Part shown: in pieces, positions 22,773 through 32,565 of the stretch
Position numbering within the stretch: the first letter of the stretch is position 1
Layout of the letters: each line of letters opens with the position of its first letter
Source of the DNA: Atopobium sp. oral taxon 199 str. F0494
Lineage (GTDB): Bacteria; Actinomycetota; Coriobacteriia; Coriobacteriales; Atopobiaceae
Direction of reading: 5' to 3'
DNA: 64,000 bases
Assembly (NCBI RefSeq): GCF_000411555.1
Contig: NZ_KE150487.1
Coordinates: forward strand, 1 to 64,000
The notes under the pieces: model-generated
What the model was told of the DNA's origin: nothing
Databases searched by the model: none
What the model saw: only the letters and a program-made list of their open reading frames with translations
Position numbers and translations under genes: made by a program

Positions 22773-23039
22773 TTACTTAGCGCGCTCAACGATCTCAGCG
22801 AGACGCCAGCGCTTGGTCTTTGACAAGGGGCGGGTCTCCATAACGCGAACCGTATCGCCCAAACCAGCCTCGTTCTTCTCGTCATGAACGTGAAGTTTCT
22901 TGCCGATAGTCATCATCTTGCCGTACTTAGGGTGGTGCTTGCGGTAGGTAATCTCAACCGTGATCGTCTTCTCGCCAGAGATGGAGACGACGGTTCCGGT
23001 ACGAACCTTACGCGCATTCCTGCTTTCGGTCTCTGCCAT
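22773..23039 (-). CDS. rpsQ: 30S ribosomal protein S17
   Basis: 88 residues: [20 protein letters not shown], then [19 protein letters not shown], the OB-fold of S17, a primary 16S-binding protein. [19 protein letters not shown]-type C-terminus. It is 16 bases after rpmC. Confidence 0.97.
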   Translation of the reverse strand: MAETESRNARKVRTGTVVSISGEKTITVEITYRKHHPKYGKMMTIGKKLHVHDEKNEAGLGDTVRVMETRPLSKTKRWRLAEIVERAK

Positions 23040-23055
23040 AACTTATCTCCTGCGA

Positions 23056-23271
23056 CTATTTCTGATCTGCGGCTGATTCCGCAGCAATTTGACGGGAACG
23101 CATCTCGGTCTGAACGCGAGCAATGTCGCGCTTGACCGTCTTCACGCGGGCCGTGTTGTCCAGCTGGCTGGTTGCCATCTGGAAGCGAAGGTTAAAGAGC
23201 TCTGCACGGCCTTCTTCGAGCTTCTTAGAAAGCTCTTCATCGCTCATCGCCTTGATGTCCGTGTATTTCAT
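23056..23271 (-). CDS. rpmC: 50S ribosomal protein L29
   Basis: 71 residues, a two-helix protein at the tunnel exit that helps dock trigger factor and SRP. Blocks: MSDEELSKKLEEGRAELFNL and QLDNTARVKTVKRDIARVQT. The start shares a base with the end of rplP, and the usual rplP-rpmC-rpsQ order holds. Confidence 0.96.
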   Translation of the reverse strand: MKYTDIKAMSDEELSKKLEEGRAELFNLRFQMATSQLDNTARVKTVKRDIARVQTEMRSRQIAAESAADQK

Positions 23272-23696
23272 TATTCCTCCCCGTCCTGGTCGGCGCGGGT
23301 GACAATCTTGGTCTTGATGGGAAGCTTGTGCTGTGCCAGACGAAGTGCCTCGCGGGCGACCTCTTCGGAAACGCCGTCAATCTCAAACATGATACGGCCA
23401 GGCTTAACTACAGCGACCCACTCTTCAGGATTACCCTTACCCTTACCCATGCGGGTTTCTGCCGGCTTCTTTGAAACAGGCTTGTCGGGGAAGATGGTAA
23501 TCCAGACCTTACCGCCACGCTTCATTTCGCGGGTAATAGCGATACGGGCAGCCTCAATCTGGCGGTTAGTAATCCAGTGAGCCTCCTCTGCACGGATGCC
23601 CCAGGAGCCGAAGTGCAGCTGGGTATTACCCTTTGCATGGCCCTTCATGGAACCGCGCTGAACCTTACGGTGCAAAACACGCTTAGGTGCAAGCAT
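23271..23696 (-). CDS. rplP: 50S ribosomal protein L16
   Basis: 141 residues. L16 lies near the A site of the peptidyl-transferase centre. It starts [19 protein letters not shown] and contains [20 protein letters not shown] and [20 protein letters not shown]. The start overlaps the rpsC end by one base, indicating coupling. Confidence 0.97.
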   Translation of the reverse strand: MLAPKRVLHRKVQRGSMKGHAKGNTQLHFGSWGIRAEEAHWITNRQIEAARIAITREMKRGGKVWITIFPDKPVSKKPAETRMGKGKGNPEEWVAVVKPGRIMFEIDGVSEEVAREALRLAQHKLPIKTKIVTRADQDGEE

Positions 23697-24403
23697 TAAC
23701 GGCCCCTCCTCTCATTGCGACGGCGAGGACGCGAGGAGCCTTCAAGCGCCGGATTTGGCGCAGGCTGACCCGGCATCTTTTCGCCAAGATAAATCCAAAC
23801 CTTGATACCGCAGGCACCCATGGTGGTACGAGCAGTTGAAGTGCCGTAAGCGACAACAGCGCGAAGGGTGTGCAGAGGCACGCGACCCTCACGGTACCAC
23901 TCACGACGGCCCATCTCGGCGCCGTTCAGACGGCCGGAGCACTGAATACGGATTCCCTTTGCTCCCGCTTTGCGGGCGGACTGAACCGCCTTACGCATAG
24001 CGCGGCGGAATGCGACACGCTGCTCAAGCTGCTCTGCGATGGACTGGGCAACGAGGGTTGCGTCAAGCTCAGGACGCTTGACCTCGATGACGTCAACATT
24101 GACCTGACCCTTGCCAACCTTGGCGACACGCTCAAGGTCAGTGCGAAGTCCGTCAATCTCCGCACCCTTTTTGCCAATGACAATGCCGGGGCGGGCAGAG
24201 AAAATCGTGACCTTGATTTTGTCGCCAGCGCGCTCGATATCGATGCGGGCGATGGCCGCCTTCTCAAGACGCTTCTCGAGATACGAGCGGATAACAAGGT
24301 CATTGCCAAGATTCTCGGCGTAGTTCTTATCGGCGTACCAACGGGAGCGCCAGTTCTCGGTTACACCAAGACGAAAGCCGGTAGGCTGAACTTTCTGACC
24401 CAT
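23696..24403 (-). CDS. rpsC: 30S ribosomal protein S3
   Basis: 235 residues. The type II KH domain is at [20 protein letters not shown] (about 75-95). The C-terminal domain includes [20 protein letters not shown]-like text and [11 protein letters not shown]3 contributes to mRNA unwinding at the entry channel. The C-terminus is Pro/Arg-rich, as in other actinobacteria. Confidence 0.97.
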   Translation of the reverse strand: MGQKVQPTGFRLGVTENWRSRWYADKNYAENLGNDLVIRSYLEKRLEKAAIARIDIERAGDKIKVTIFSARPGIVIGKKGAEIDGLRTDLERVAKVGKGQVNVDVIEVKRPELDATLVAQSIAEQLEQRVAFRRAMRKAVQSARKAGAKGIRIQCSGRLNGAEMGRREWYREGRVPLHTLRAVVAYGTSTARTTMGACGIKVWIYLGEKMPGQPAPNPALEGSSRPRRRNERRGR

Positions 24404-24409
24404 ATGTTC

Positions 24410-24772
24410 CTACGCCTCCTTTCGGGGTGCAACGACAACAGTGATATGGCTCGTACGCTTATTGATGCGCGAAGCCGATCCCTTTGCGCGGGGACGGATG
24501 CGCTTGAGCGTCGGGCCCTCATCAACATAGGCACTCTTGACAATAAGGTCGTTTGCGTGCAGGTGATTGTTGTACTCAGCGTTAGCGACAGCCGAGCTCA
24601 AAACCTTTGCGACATCCACAGCGGCCGCACGCGTTGAAAACTGAAGGACCTCGAGGGCCTTCTCGACAGACTTGCCACGCACCAGCGCGATAATTGCGCG
24701 AGCCTTGCGAGGGGCAACGCGTACATACTTTGCGGTAGCGCGAACCTCAATTGAATCGGTTTTTTTAGCCAT
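24410..24772 (-). CDS. rplV: 50S ribosomal protein L22
   Basis: 120 residues: [20 protein letters not shown] and [20 protein letters not shown]-type tunnel-loop text ([18 protein letters not shown]). The beta-hairpin that lines the exit tunnel and is altered in some macrolide-resistant strains looks normal. It is 15 bases after rpsS. Confidence 0.97.
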   Translation of the reverse strand: MAKKTDSIEVRATAKYVRVAPRKARAIIALVRGKSVEKALEVLQFSTRAAAVDVAKVLSSAVANAEYNNHLHANDLIVKSAYVDEGPTLKRIRPRAKGSASRINKRTSHITVVVAPRKEA

Positions 24773-24786
24773 TTACTACACTCCCC

Positions 24787-25047
24787 CTAGTTGGCCTTGT
24801 GACCACGGAAGGTGCGGGTCAGCGCGAATTCGCCCAGCTTATGACCGACCATGGATTCGGTGATGTACACAGGAACGTGCTTGCGGCCGTCGTGAACGGC
24901 GATTGTATGGCCAACCATCTCAGGGAAGATGGTGGAGGAACGTGACCAGGTCTTGATAACGTCCTTCTTACCAGCCTCGTTCATTGCAGCGACACGCGCA
25001 AGGAGGCGAGTCTCCACAAACGGGCCTTTTTTGAGACTTCTGCTCAT
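24787..25047 (-). CDS. rpsS: 30S ribosomal protein S19
   Basis: 86 residues starting [19 protein letters not shown]. It contains [20 protein letters not shown] and [18 protein letters not shown], all typical. S19 is in the 30S head next to S13. It follows rplB by 22 bases. Confidence 0.97.
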   Translation of the reverse strand: MSRSLKKGPFVETRLLARVAAMNEAGKKDVIKTWSRSSTIFPEMVGHTIAVHDGRKHVPVYITESMVGHKLGEFALTRTFRGHKAN

Positions 25048-25068
25048 AAATCTACTCCTACTCGTGTC

Positions 25069-25905
<837 letters not shown>

Positions 25906-26006
25906 AAAACTTTTCCCTTTCTTTCCGTTGGCCAGTCCGTTTGGGAATTGGCGGACTGACACCGGACAACCACGGCGCCGCGCGTATCTATCGAGGCGCC
26001 CTTAAC

Positions 26007-26031
26007 ACCCGTGCAGGATTCTACACGGGTG
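26007..26031 (-). terminator. Hairpin between rplW and rplB
   Basis: Arms CACCCGTG and CACGGGTG, 11 bases after the rplW stop, followed by TTAAGGG rather than a T run. It may be a weak terminator or an mRNA-processing element that sets L2 levels. Confidence 0.5.
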
Positions 26032-26042
26032 GAAAAACCTAC

Positions 26043-26342
26043 TTACTCAGCCGATTGATTGGCAAAAATCTCGATCTGCTCGCCGGCGGCAAGCGTCACG
26101 ATTGCCTTTTTCCAGCTGCGAGTCTTGCCCTTTTGCTGATAACGAACACGCTTGCTCTTGGGCTTGACCGAGATAGTATTTACCTTGGTCACATGGACAT
26201 TGAAGAGTTTCTCGATAGCCGCAGCTATCTCTTCTTTGCCAGCGGACTTGGCAACCTCGAAGGTGTACTTGCCCTCGCCCATCAGATCGTAAGCACGCTC
26301 CGAAACGATCGGGCGAATGATGACCTCATATGCGGAGTTCAT
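26043..26342 (-). CDS. rplW: 50S ribosomal protein L23
   Basis: 99 residues: RPIVSERAYDLMGEGKYTFE and LFNVHVTKVNTISVKPKSKR are typical. L23 is the docking site for trigger factor and SRP at the tunnel exit. The start overlaps the rplD end by one base. Confidence 0.97.
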   Translation of the reverse strand: MNSAYEVIIRPIVSERAYDLMGEGKYTFEVAKSAGKEEIAAAIEKLFNVHVTKVNTISVKPKSKRVRYQQKGKTRSWKKAIVTLAAGEQIEIFANQSAE

Positions 26343-26968
26343 TATGCGAGCACCTCCTCAAAATGCTTTGCGACATCTGCGGACATGATAAGCGCAGCGT
26401 TGTCGATAAGTGAACGAGTAGTTGCCTCGGAAACGCCATAGATGGCAGCCTTCTGAATGTTGCGGAAGGACAGATAGGTGTTGATGTCATCATCGGGAAC
26501 GATGACGGTAACACGCTTGTCTTCAAGGCCGAGAGCCTTAAGGACAGACACCGCCTGCTTCGTGGAAGGAGCGTCAAACTCAAGGCTGTCAACGAGGACG
26601 AGCTCAGAGTCAGCGACCTTGCCGGAAAGAGCGGAGCGCATCGCAAGCTTTACCATCTTGCTGTTCACCCGGCGAGCGTGGCTGCGCGGCGTAGGTCCAA
26701 AGATAACGCCGCCGCCGGTCCACTGACCTGCGCGGATGGAGCCCTGACGGGCGCGGCCGGTGCCCTTCTGGCGATACGGCTTGGTGCCGCCGCCGGACAC
26801 CTCATGACGATTCTTAGTTGAATGGGTACCCTGGCGCAGAGAAGCAGCCTGGCAGGTCACAACCTGGTGCACCACGGGGATATTCGGCTCAATGCCGTAC
26901 ACGTCGGAAGAAAGATCGGCGTCGCCAACCTTCTTACCTTCCATGTTTTTAATCTCATACTTGGACAT
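26342..26968 (-). CDS. rplD: 50S ribosomal protein L4
   Basis: 208 residues. The tunnel loop reads KPYRQKGTGRARQGSIRAGQ, and GGVIFGPTPRSHARRVNSKM follows. L4 lines the exit tunnel and in E. coli represses the S10 operon. It lies 44 bases after rplC. Confidence 0.97.
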   Translation of the reverse strand: MSKYEIKNMEGKKVGDADLSSDVYGIEPNIPVVHQVVTCQAASLRQGTHSTKNRHEVSGGGTKPYRQKGTGRARQGSIRAGQWTGGGVIFGPTPRSHARRVNSKMVKLAMRSALSGKVADSELVLVDSLEFDAPSTKQAVSVLKALGLEDKRVTVIVPDDDINTYLSFRNIQKAAIYGVSEATTRSLIDNAALIMSADVAKHFEEVLA

Positions 26969-27012
26969 GTTGTCTCCTTGTTAGCCTAAGTGTTTGCCTG
27001 TAAAAGCGGCCC

Positions 27013-27633
27013 TTAGGCCATGCGGACTTGGACGAGAGCGTTCTTGCCGCCGGGGACAGCACCCTTGATAAGCATGAGGTTCTGCTCAGCGTCAACGCGA
27101 ACAAGCTTGAGGTTCTTAACAGTAACGCGCTCTGCGCCCATATGGCCGTACATGTGGAGGCCCTTACGAACACGCGCAGGATAAGCGCACTGACCAATGG
27201 AACCGGGGCGGCGCTGGTTGCGGGAACCATGCGTCATAGGACCACGGGAGAAGTTCCAACGCTTGATGGTGCCCTGGAAGCCCTTACCCTTGGAAGTGCC
27301 GATGACATCAACAGCCGCAACTTCAGCGAAGTCAGCGACGGTAACCGTGTCGCCGCACTTGTGCTCCTCGCCAGCGGGAACGCGAACCTCGCGAAGGTAG
27401 CGCACAGGCTCAACACCCTGAGCCTTAAAGTGACCGGCCATAGGCTTGTTAACATGCTTCTCGGAGATATCGCCGAACCCAATCTGCACGGCATCGTAGC
27501 CGTCCGTCTCCGTCGTCTTTACCTGCGAGACGGTGCAGGGGCCTGCAAGAATGACGGTAACAGGAACGACGTTGTCGTTCTCGTCCCACACCTGGGTCAT
27601 GCCCAGCTTGCGGCCGAGGATGGTATTCACCAT
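27013..27633 (-). CDS. rplC: 50S ribosomal protein L3
   Basis: 206 residues: MVNTILGRKLGMTQVWDEND at the start, and the peptidyl-transferase-centre extension GTIKRWNFSRGPMTHGSRNQ followed by RRPGSIGQ. Unlike the usual S10 operon, it is separated from rpsJ by 343 bases that contain a terminator and a promoter candidate, so it probably heads its own transcript. Confidence 0.97.
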   Translation of the reverse strand: MVNTILGRKLGMTQVWDENDNVVPVTVILAGPCTVSQVKTTETDGYDAVQIGFGDISEKHVNKPMAGHFKAQGVEPVRYLREVRVPAGEEHKCGDTVTVADFAEVAAVDVIGTSKGKGFQGTIKRWNFSRGPMTHGSRNQRRPGSIGQCAYPARVRKGLHMYGHMGAERVTVKNLKLVRVDAEQNLMLIKGAVPGGKNALVQVRMA

Positions 27634-27755
27634 GCTCTTTCCTCACTCTCGGTGGTCATGGGACCCTTGAGGGCACATCGGATGCCCTTCCCCAGCGGAC
27701 CACTTCCTCTATATGCTGCCTCGAGACATACCTGTCCCGTTTGAGCAGCTTGTCT

Positions 27756-27784
27756 ACTTTACGCTTGTTCACAACGTTTTACAA
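27756..27784 (-). promoter_or_regulatory. Candidate promoter upstream of rplC
   Basis: On the minus strand TTGTAA (27779-27784), a 17-base spacer and TAAAGT (27756-27761). It lies about 115 bases before rplC, in an AT-rich part of the gap after the rpsJ terminator. Each hexamer matches consensus at four positions. Confidence 0.45.
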
Positions 27785-27894
27785 GGAAATTTTTGAAATT
27801 CGTGTGCAAAATGTGGCCGTGAAACGTCAGCGAATTTAGACGCGGTTTGGAACGCAATCTGAAACGCGATTCGGAACTCGAAATCGCGTACAGA

Positions 27895-27923
27895 ACAACC
27901 CTCCGGCGCGTGTCCGAAGGGTT
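27895..27923 (-). terminator. Hairpin after rpsJ
   Basis: Arms CAACCCTTCGGA and TCCGGAGGGTTG enclose a short loop, about 55 bases after the rpsJ stop, with TTCTG following on the minus strand. Between it and the stop lies a palindromic copy of the repeat word (27941-27959). Together they would reduce read-through into rplC. Confidence 0.6.
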
Positions 27924-27940
27924 GCAGGGTTAACGCTGGG

Positions 27941-27959
27941 ACGAGAAGGGCTTCTCGCC
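27941..27959. repeat. Palindromic repeat word after rpsJ
   Basis: ACGAGAAGGGCTTCTCGCC forms a 7-bp inverted repeat around GG, 17 bases past the rpsJ stop. It is a variant of the GCGAGAAGTACTTCTCGC element at 45481. Confidence 0.7.
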
Positions 27960-27976
27960 ATGCCTTTTGAAAAAGC

Positions 27977-28285
27977 TTAGAGCTTGATCTCGATGTCAAC
28001 GCCAGCAGGGAGGTCAAGACGCATGAGCGAATCGACCGTGGTGGAGTTGGGATCGAGGATGTCGATGAGACGCTTGTGCGTGCGCATCTCAAACTGGTCG
28101 CGGGAATCCTTGTCCTTGTGCGGAGAGCGGATAACCGTATACAGGTTGCGCTCGGTTGGCAGAGGAATAGGGCCGGACACGCGTGCGCCGTTCTTCTGAG
28201 CCGTATCGACGATCAGCTTTGCGGACTGATCAACAACCTCGTGATCATAGCCCTTGAGGCGGATCCTAATCTTTTGATTTGACAC
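27977..28285 (-). CDS. rpsJ: 30S ribosomal protein S10, GTG start
   Basis: 102 residues from GTG at 28283-28285. This start gives [19 protein letters not shown] and has GGAGG eight bases upstream, matching family length. S10 sits in the 30S head and, as NusE, joins NusB in rRNA antitermination. Blocks [20 protein letters not shown] and [13 protein letters not shown] are standard. Here it groups with rpsL-rpsG-fusA rather than with rplC. Confidence 0.96.
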   Translation of the reverse strand: MSNQKIRIRLKGYDHEVVDQSAKLIVDTAQKNGARVSGPIPLPTERNLYTVIRSPHKDKDSRDQFEMRTHKRLIDILDPNSTTVDSLMRLDLPAGVDIEIKL

Positions 28286-28326
28286 TTTGGGTACCTCCAT
28301 ACATGAGCTTGAGCTCGTGGTTGTTA

Positions 28327-30423
28327 CTAGGACTCGGAACCGCCGTTTTTGGCGACGATTTCATCACGGACTGCCTTGGGAACAGGCTCGTAGGAATCAA
28401 ACTGCATAGTGTAGCTTGCACGACCCTGAGTCTGGGAACGAAGATCGGTCGCGTAACCAAACATCTCGCCCAGGGGCACCTTCGCGCGAATAACCTTGGT
28501 ATCGCGGCGATCTTCCATGCCCTCGATCTTGCCGCGGCGAGAAGAAAGGTTGCCCATAACGTCGCCCATGTACTGTTCCGGAGTTTCAACCTCAACGGAT
28601 TCGACGGGCTCCAGAAGAACAGGGTCGGACTTCTTGAGAGCATCCTTGATTGCCATGGAACCGGCGATCTTAAACGCGGCCTCAGAGGAGTCGACCTCGT
28701 GGTATGAACCGTCAACAAGAGTGACCTTGATGTCTACGACAGGATAGCCGGCGATAACGCCACTATTGAGCGCCTCGCGGATACCCTTATCGATAGAGGG
28801 GATGTACTCCTTGGGCACGACGCCACCGACGATAGCGTTGACAAACTCGTAGCCCTTGCCCTGCTCGTTGGGCTCCATGTCGATGACGGCATGGCCGTAC
28901 TGACCACGACCACCAGACTGACGGACAAACTTGCCCTCGGCGTGAGTGACGGCTTTACCGGCAGTCTCGCGATAAGCGACCTGCGGCTTACCAACGTTGC
29001 AGTCGACCTTGAACTCGCGGCGGAGACGGTCAACGATGATCTCAAGGTGCAGCTCGCCCATGCCGGCAATGATGGTCTGGCCGGTCTCGTGATCCGTGTG
29101 AACCTGGAAGGTTGGATCCTCCTCGGCAAGCTTGGCGAGGCCAACAGACATCTTCTCCTGCTCAGCCTTAGTCTTAGGCTCAACAGCAACGTCGATGACA
29201 GGGTCGGCAAAGCTGATGGACTCAAGCACAATGGGGTGCTTCTCGTCACAAAGGGTATCGCCGGTAGTGGTGTTCTTGAAGCCGACGCAGGCGACGATGT
29301 CGCCGGCGGAGCACTCTTCACGATCCACGCGGTCATTGGCGTTCATCTCAAGGATGCGGCCCAGACGCTCACGACCGTCCTTGACGGAGTTGTACACATA
29401 GGAACCCGCCTCGGCCTGGCCGGAATACACGCGGATGTAGGTCAGCTTACCAACATACGGGTCGGTCATAATCTTGAAGGCAAGCGCGGAGAAGGGCTCC
29501 TTGACGTCCGCGTGACGAACCTCTTCCTCGCCCTTGAGGTTGGTGCCGTCAATCTCGGGCACGTCGAGAGGGCTGGGGAGATAGTCAATGACGGCGTCGA
29601 GAAGTTCCTGGATGCCCTTGTTCTTATAGGCGGAACCCACAAAGACGGGGTTCATCTTGCCCGCGAGGACTCCGGCGCGGATGGCGCGCTTGAACTCGTC
29701 GACATCGATTTCCTCGCCTTCAAGGATAGCCATCATGAGATCCTCGGAGAAATCGGAGGCTGCCTCAAGGAGCTCCTCGCGCTTCTCGGCTGCGATCTCT
29801 GTGAACTCGGAAGGAATCTCGTCGAGAGGCTCAGGGTAAATCATGCCCTTTGCGTCTTCCTTGAAGTCCCACGCGGTATTGGTCACAAGGTCAATCAAGC
29901 CCCAGAAGTTGGACTCGGAACCCATAGGAACCTGAGCTGCAATAGCCGGAGCGGAAAGACGCTCTTTCATGGTCTCGATAGCGCGGAAGAAATCAGCGCC
30001 CACGCGGTCGAACTTGTTGATGAAAGCGATGCGGGGAACGTTGTACTTAGTTGCCTGACGCCACACGGTCTCGGACTGCGGCTGAACGCCTGCAACGGCG
30101 TCAAAAACGGCAACAGCGCCGTCGAGAACGCGAAGCGAGCGCTCGACCTCAGCGGTAAAGTCAACGTGACCCGGGGTGTCGATAATCTGGATAACGTGAT
30201 CTTTCCAGAAACACGTAGTAGCAGCAGAGGTAATGGTAACGCCGCGCTCCTGCTCCTGGACCATCCAGTCCATGGTTGCCGCACCGTCGTGAACCTCGCC
30301 AATCTTGTGGGTCTTGCCGGTGTAGTAAAGAATGCGCTCCGTAGTGGTGGTCTTACCGGCATCGATGTGAGCCATGATGCCGATGTTGCGGAGGTCTTTA
30401 AGGTTGTACTTGGTCTTAGCCAT
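28327..30423 (-). CDS. fusA: Elongation factor G
   Basis: 698 residues. A GTPase that drives translocation. The G domain has [15 protein letters not shown] (P-loop), DTPGHVDFT and [10 protein letters not shown]; the switch I and II text is intact. Domain IV (about 480-600) includes [15 protein letters not shown]. It lies between rpsG and rpsJ. EF-Tu (tuf) is not next to it but about 19 kb away. Confidence 0.97.
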   Translation of the reverse strand: MAKTKYNLKDLRNIGIMAHIDAGKTTTTERILYYTGKTHKIGEVHDGAATMDWMVQEQERGVTITSAATTCFWKDHVIQIIDTPGHVDFTAEVERSLRVLDGAVAVFDAVAGVQPQSETVWRQATKYNVPRIAFINKFDRVGADFFRAIETMKERLSAPAIAAQVPMGSESNFWGLIDLVTNTAWDFKEDAKGMIYPEPLDEIPSEFTEIAAEKREELLEAASDFSEDLMMAILEGEEIDVDEFKRAIRAGVLAGKMNPVFVGSAYKNKGIQELLDAVIDYLPSPLDVPEIDGTNLKGEEEVRHADVKEPFSALAFKIMTDPYVGKLTYIRVYSGQAEAGSYVYNSVKDGRERLGRILEMNANDRVDREECSAGDIVACVGFKNTTTGDTLCDEKHPIVLESISFADPVIDVAVEPKTKAEQEKMSVGLAKLAEEDPTFQVHTDHETGQTIIAGMGELHLEIIVDRLRREFKVDCNVGKPQVAYRETAGKAVTHAEGKFVRQSGGRGQYGHAVIDMEPNEQGKGYEFVNAIVGGVVPKEYIPSIDKGIREALNSGVIAGYPVVDIKVTLVDGSYHEVDSSEAAFKIAGSMAIKDALKKSDPVLLEPVESVEVETPEQYMGDVMGNLSSRRGKIEGMEDRRDTKVIRAKVPLGEMFGYATDLRSQTQGRASYTMQFDSYEPVPKAVRDEIVAKNGGSES

Positions 30424-30447
30424 TGTGTTGAACTCCTGATTTCCGAC

Positions 30448-30918
30448 TTAGAAGCGGTAATGGGAGAAGGCGCGGTTGGCCTCTGCCATCTTGAACAGGT
30501 CTTCACGGCGCTTAACAGAGGCACCGACGCCATTGGTTGCATCGATAATCTCATTGGCAAGGCGCTCGGCCATGGTCTTCTCTTTGCGGGTACGGCTGAA
30601 GTTAACAATCCAGCGGATAGCAAGAGTGGTTGCGCGGCGAGAGTTAACCTCCATAGGCACCTGATAGGTGGCGCCGCCTACACGCTTGGGCTTGACCTCA
30701 AGGGTAGGACGGATGTTATCCATAGCCTTCTTGAAAACAGTAAGGGCATCCTCGCCGGTCTTCTCGGCAACGATATCAAAGGCACCGTAAACGATGCGCT
30801 CTGCAGTTGCCTTCTTACCGTCAAGAAGAACCTTGTTGATAAGCTGGGTGACCAGTCGATTGTTATAGACGGCGTCAGGCATAACCTCACGACGTACTGC
30901 TGCTGCGCGACGCGGCAT
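30448..30918 (-). CDS. rpsG: 30S ribosomal protein S7
   Basis: 156 residues starting [21 protein letters not shown]7 nucleates the 16S 3' domain and lines the E site. Typical blocks are [20 protein letters not shown] and [14 protein letters not shown]-like text ([20 protein letters not shown]). It is 34 bases after rpsL and 25 before fusA. Confidence 0.97.
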   Translation of the reverse strand: MPRRAAAVRREVMPDAVYNNRLVTQLINKVLLDGKKATAERIVYGAFDIVAEKTGEDALTVFKKAMDNIRPTLEVKPKRVGGATYQVPMEVNSRRATTLAIRWIVNFSRTRKEKTMAERLANEIIDATNGVGASVKRREDLFKMAEANRAFSHYRF

Positions 30919-30951
30919 GTTTATCTCCTAAGAACTAAATCGAGTAGTGGG

Positions 30952-31323
30952 TTACTTCGCACGCTTGGTGCCGTAACGGGAACGAGCCTTTGCGCGGTTC
31001 TGAACCGCAGCGCAGTCATACGCACCACGGACGACCTTATAACGAACGCCAGGAAGGTCGCGGACACGGCCGCCACGGACAAGCACGATGGAGTGCTCCT
31101 GAAGATTGTGGCCCTCGCCAGGGATATAGGCGGTAACCTCAATGCCGTTGACAAGGCGCACACGAGCAACCTTACGAAGCGCCGAGTTAGGCTTCTTAGG
31201 GGTCGTGGTGAAAACGCGGGTGCAAACGCCGCGCTTCTGGGGGTTGTGCTGCAGGGCGGCGTTCTTGGACTTGGCCTGAACACTCATGCGGCCCTTGCGG
31301 ACAAGCTGGTTGATAGTAGGCAA
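30952..31323 (-). CDS. rpsL: 30S ribosomal protein S12, TTG start
   Basis: 123 residues from TTG at 31321-31323; this gives [12 protein letters not shown], the invariant family start, with AAGGAGAAG upstream. S12 forms the decoding centre. Lys43 is present in [14 protein letters not shown], and Cys34 in RGVCTRV. Position 88 is Arg (codon CGC at 31060-31062, context [10 protein letters not shown]) where most bacteria have Lys. Lys-to-Arg changes here are known to confer streptomycin resistance in Mycobacterium tuberculosis and E. coli. It heads the rpsL-rpsG-fusA-rpsJ group. Confidence 0.96.
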   Translation of the reverse strand: MPTINQLVRKGRMSVQAKSKNAALQHNPQKRGVCTRVFTTTPKKPNSALRKVARVRLVNGIEVTAYIPGEGHNLQEHSIVLVRGGRVRDLPGVRYKVVRGAYDCAAVQNRAKARSRYGTKRAK

Positions 31324-31437
31324 GATCTTCTCCTTCTTATACCTATCTACGTGCACATTTACAAATTCAAAAGGCGACACAGCACTGTCCCCTTGGAATT
31401 ACGCAAGGAAGAACTTTACGCCGATGTTTGCTGCTCG

Positions 31438-32067
31438 TCAACACACCACGTTGCCGGGCGTATCCATACCATGGGGAGAAAATGTTTTGTCGTTGGCGAG
31501 AAGTGCCTCAGTGTTGGACATTCCTTCAGGTACATCTGAGGATAACTTCAAAACGGCAATCAATTCCTCGCCGTCCTTCTCGCCCGTTTCAACAAATCCA
31601 AACGAACGATAGAGATTTCGAGCAGCTTCATTTTCAGGCTCATAGGAAAGCCAGCAATAATCTGCCCTCCCGCAGGGGAAGGTGCGTATAAACTCCAGCG
31701 CGAGCTTGAGGGCTTCTTTCCCATATCCTTTACCCTGATGCTTTGCGTCTATCATCAGACGTCTGAGATCGTAGCTGTCATAAGCTATCGCCGGAGCGTC
31801 GTCCCAGAAGTCGTCCGCACCAAACCCAATCATCAAAAAACCTACCGGTACAGTACCCTCGTAGATACCAAAAGGAAATACCTGTCCGTTTCCTGTTATG
31901 GAGGTATAGGCCTCGATAATGCTTGTATCGTTTCCGGCGACAAAGCTTTGTTGTTCCTCGGACACCTTGAGCTTAAGAATGTCCCATACATTTTTTCCGT
32001 TTATGCGTTCCAGTCTTAGCACGGGTTCACCATTCGATCGGGCAATTGCTTGTTGAAGGACAGTCAC
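31438..32067 (-). CDS. GNAT family N-acetyltransferase
   Basis: 209 residues. The acetyl-CoA site is RLMIDAKHQGKGYGKEAL (about 108-125, the Q/R-X-X-G-X-G/A loop), followed by YEPENEAARNLYRSFGFVET, the usual GNAT beta4-alpha4 region. The family includes spermidine/spermine acetyltransferases (PaiA/BltD type), which this most resembles, and protein acetyltransferases; the substrate is not certain. The C-terminal 25 residues are not part of the fold. A copy of the GGCGAGAAGTGC word lies inside its 3' end (31495-31506). It sits upstream of rpsL without clear co-transcription. Confidence 0.75.
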   Translation of the reverse strand: MTVLQQAIARSNGEPVLRLERINGKNVWDILKLKVSEEQQSFVAGNDTSIIEAYTSITGNGQVFPFGIYEGTVPVGFLMIGFGADDFWDDAPAIAYDSYDLRRLMIDAKHQGKGYGKEALKLALEFIRTFPCGRADYCWLSYEPENEAARNLYRSFGFVETGEKDGEELIAVLKLSSDVPEGMSNTEALLANDKTFSPHGMDTPGNVVC

Positions 32068-32119
32068 ATTTTACAATAGTAGAGTTGTTAATACGCGGCG
32101 GACAGATGTCACAAATCTC

Positions 32120-32464
32120 TCATGTGGCTTCAATCTCATCAAGTTCAAGCTCTTGACCTTGGATAAGCTCGGTCTTCTCGCTTGCACAATACGGACACGT
32201 ACGGCCATACTCAACGGTGGCATAGGTGCGATTGCAATCAAGACAGCGCGTTATTGCCGGTACGCTCTCAATCTCAAGCTCGGCCGCGCGCATCAACTCC
32301 GTGCGGTCGGCCGCCCAACGCCATACGTCTTGAAGATACGACGGAATGACACCGGAAACCTCCCCCAGCCGCAGCTTTACGCGGGCGACTGAGGTGAGGT
32401 CATTTTGGCGCCCAAGGTCCTCGACCATATCAATGATATAAAATGCAATGCCCAGCTCGTGCAT
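32120..32464 (-). CDS. hypA: Hydrogenase nickel-insertion protein HypA
   Basis: 114 residues. It begins MHELGIAFYII; the second-position His is the nickel ligand of HypA. The zinc ribbon has CLDCNR and CPYC (about 74-95). HypA takes nickel from HypB and delivers it to [NiFe]-hydrogenase (or urease) precursors. The gene is the last of the arsR-hypB-oxidoreductase-hypA group. No hydrogenase structural gene is in the window. Confidence 0.92.
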   Translation of the reverse strand: MHELGIAFYIIDMVEDLGRQNDLTSVARVKLRLGEVSGVIPSYLQDVWRWAADRTELMRAAELEIESVPAITRCLDCNRTYATVEYGRTCPYCASEKTELIQGQELELDEIEAT

Positions 32465-32565
32465 GAACCGTCCGCCTTAGCCTGTCCGTTATTTTGACTG
32501 CGCCATCGTCTCGGCCCTAGTCCGTTACCTTAACTCAGCCGTCGCTCTGCCTAGCGCAATCAACG

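Noticed and set aside
28891-31539. Plus-strand open frame of 882 codons antisense to fusA, rpsG and rpsL
   Set aside because: It mirrors highly conserved genes in GC-rich codons; long antisense frames are expected there. The same applies to the 591-codon frame opposite rpoC (39928-41703).
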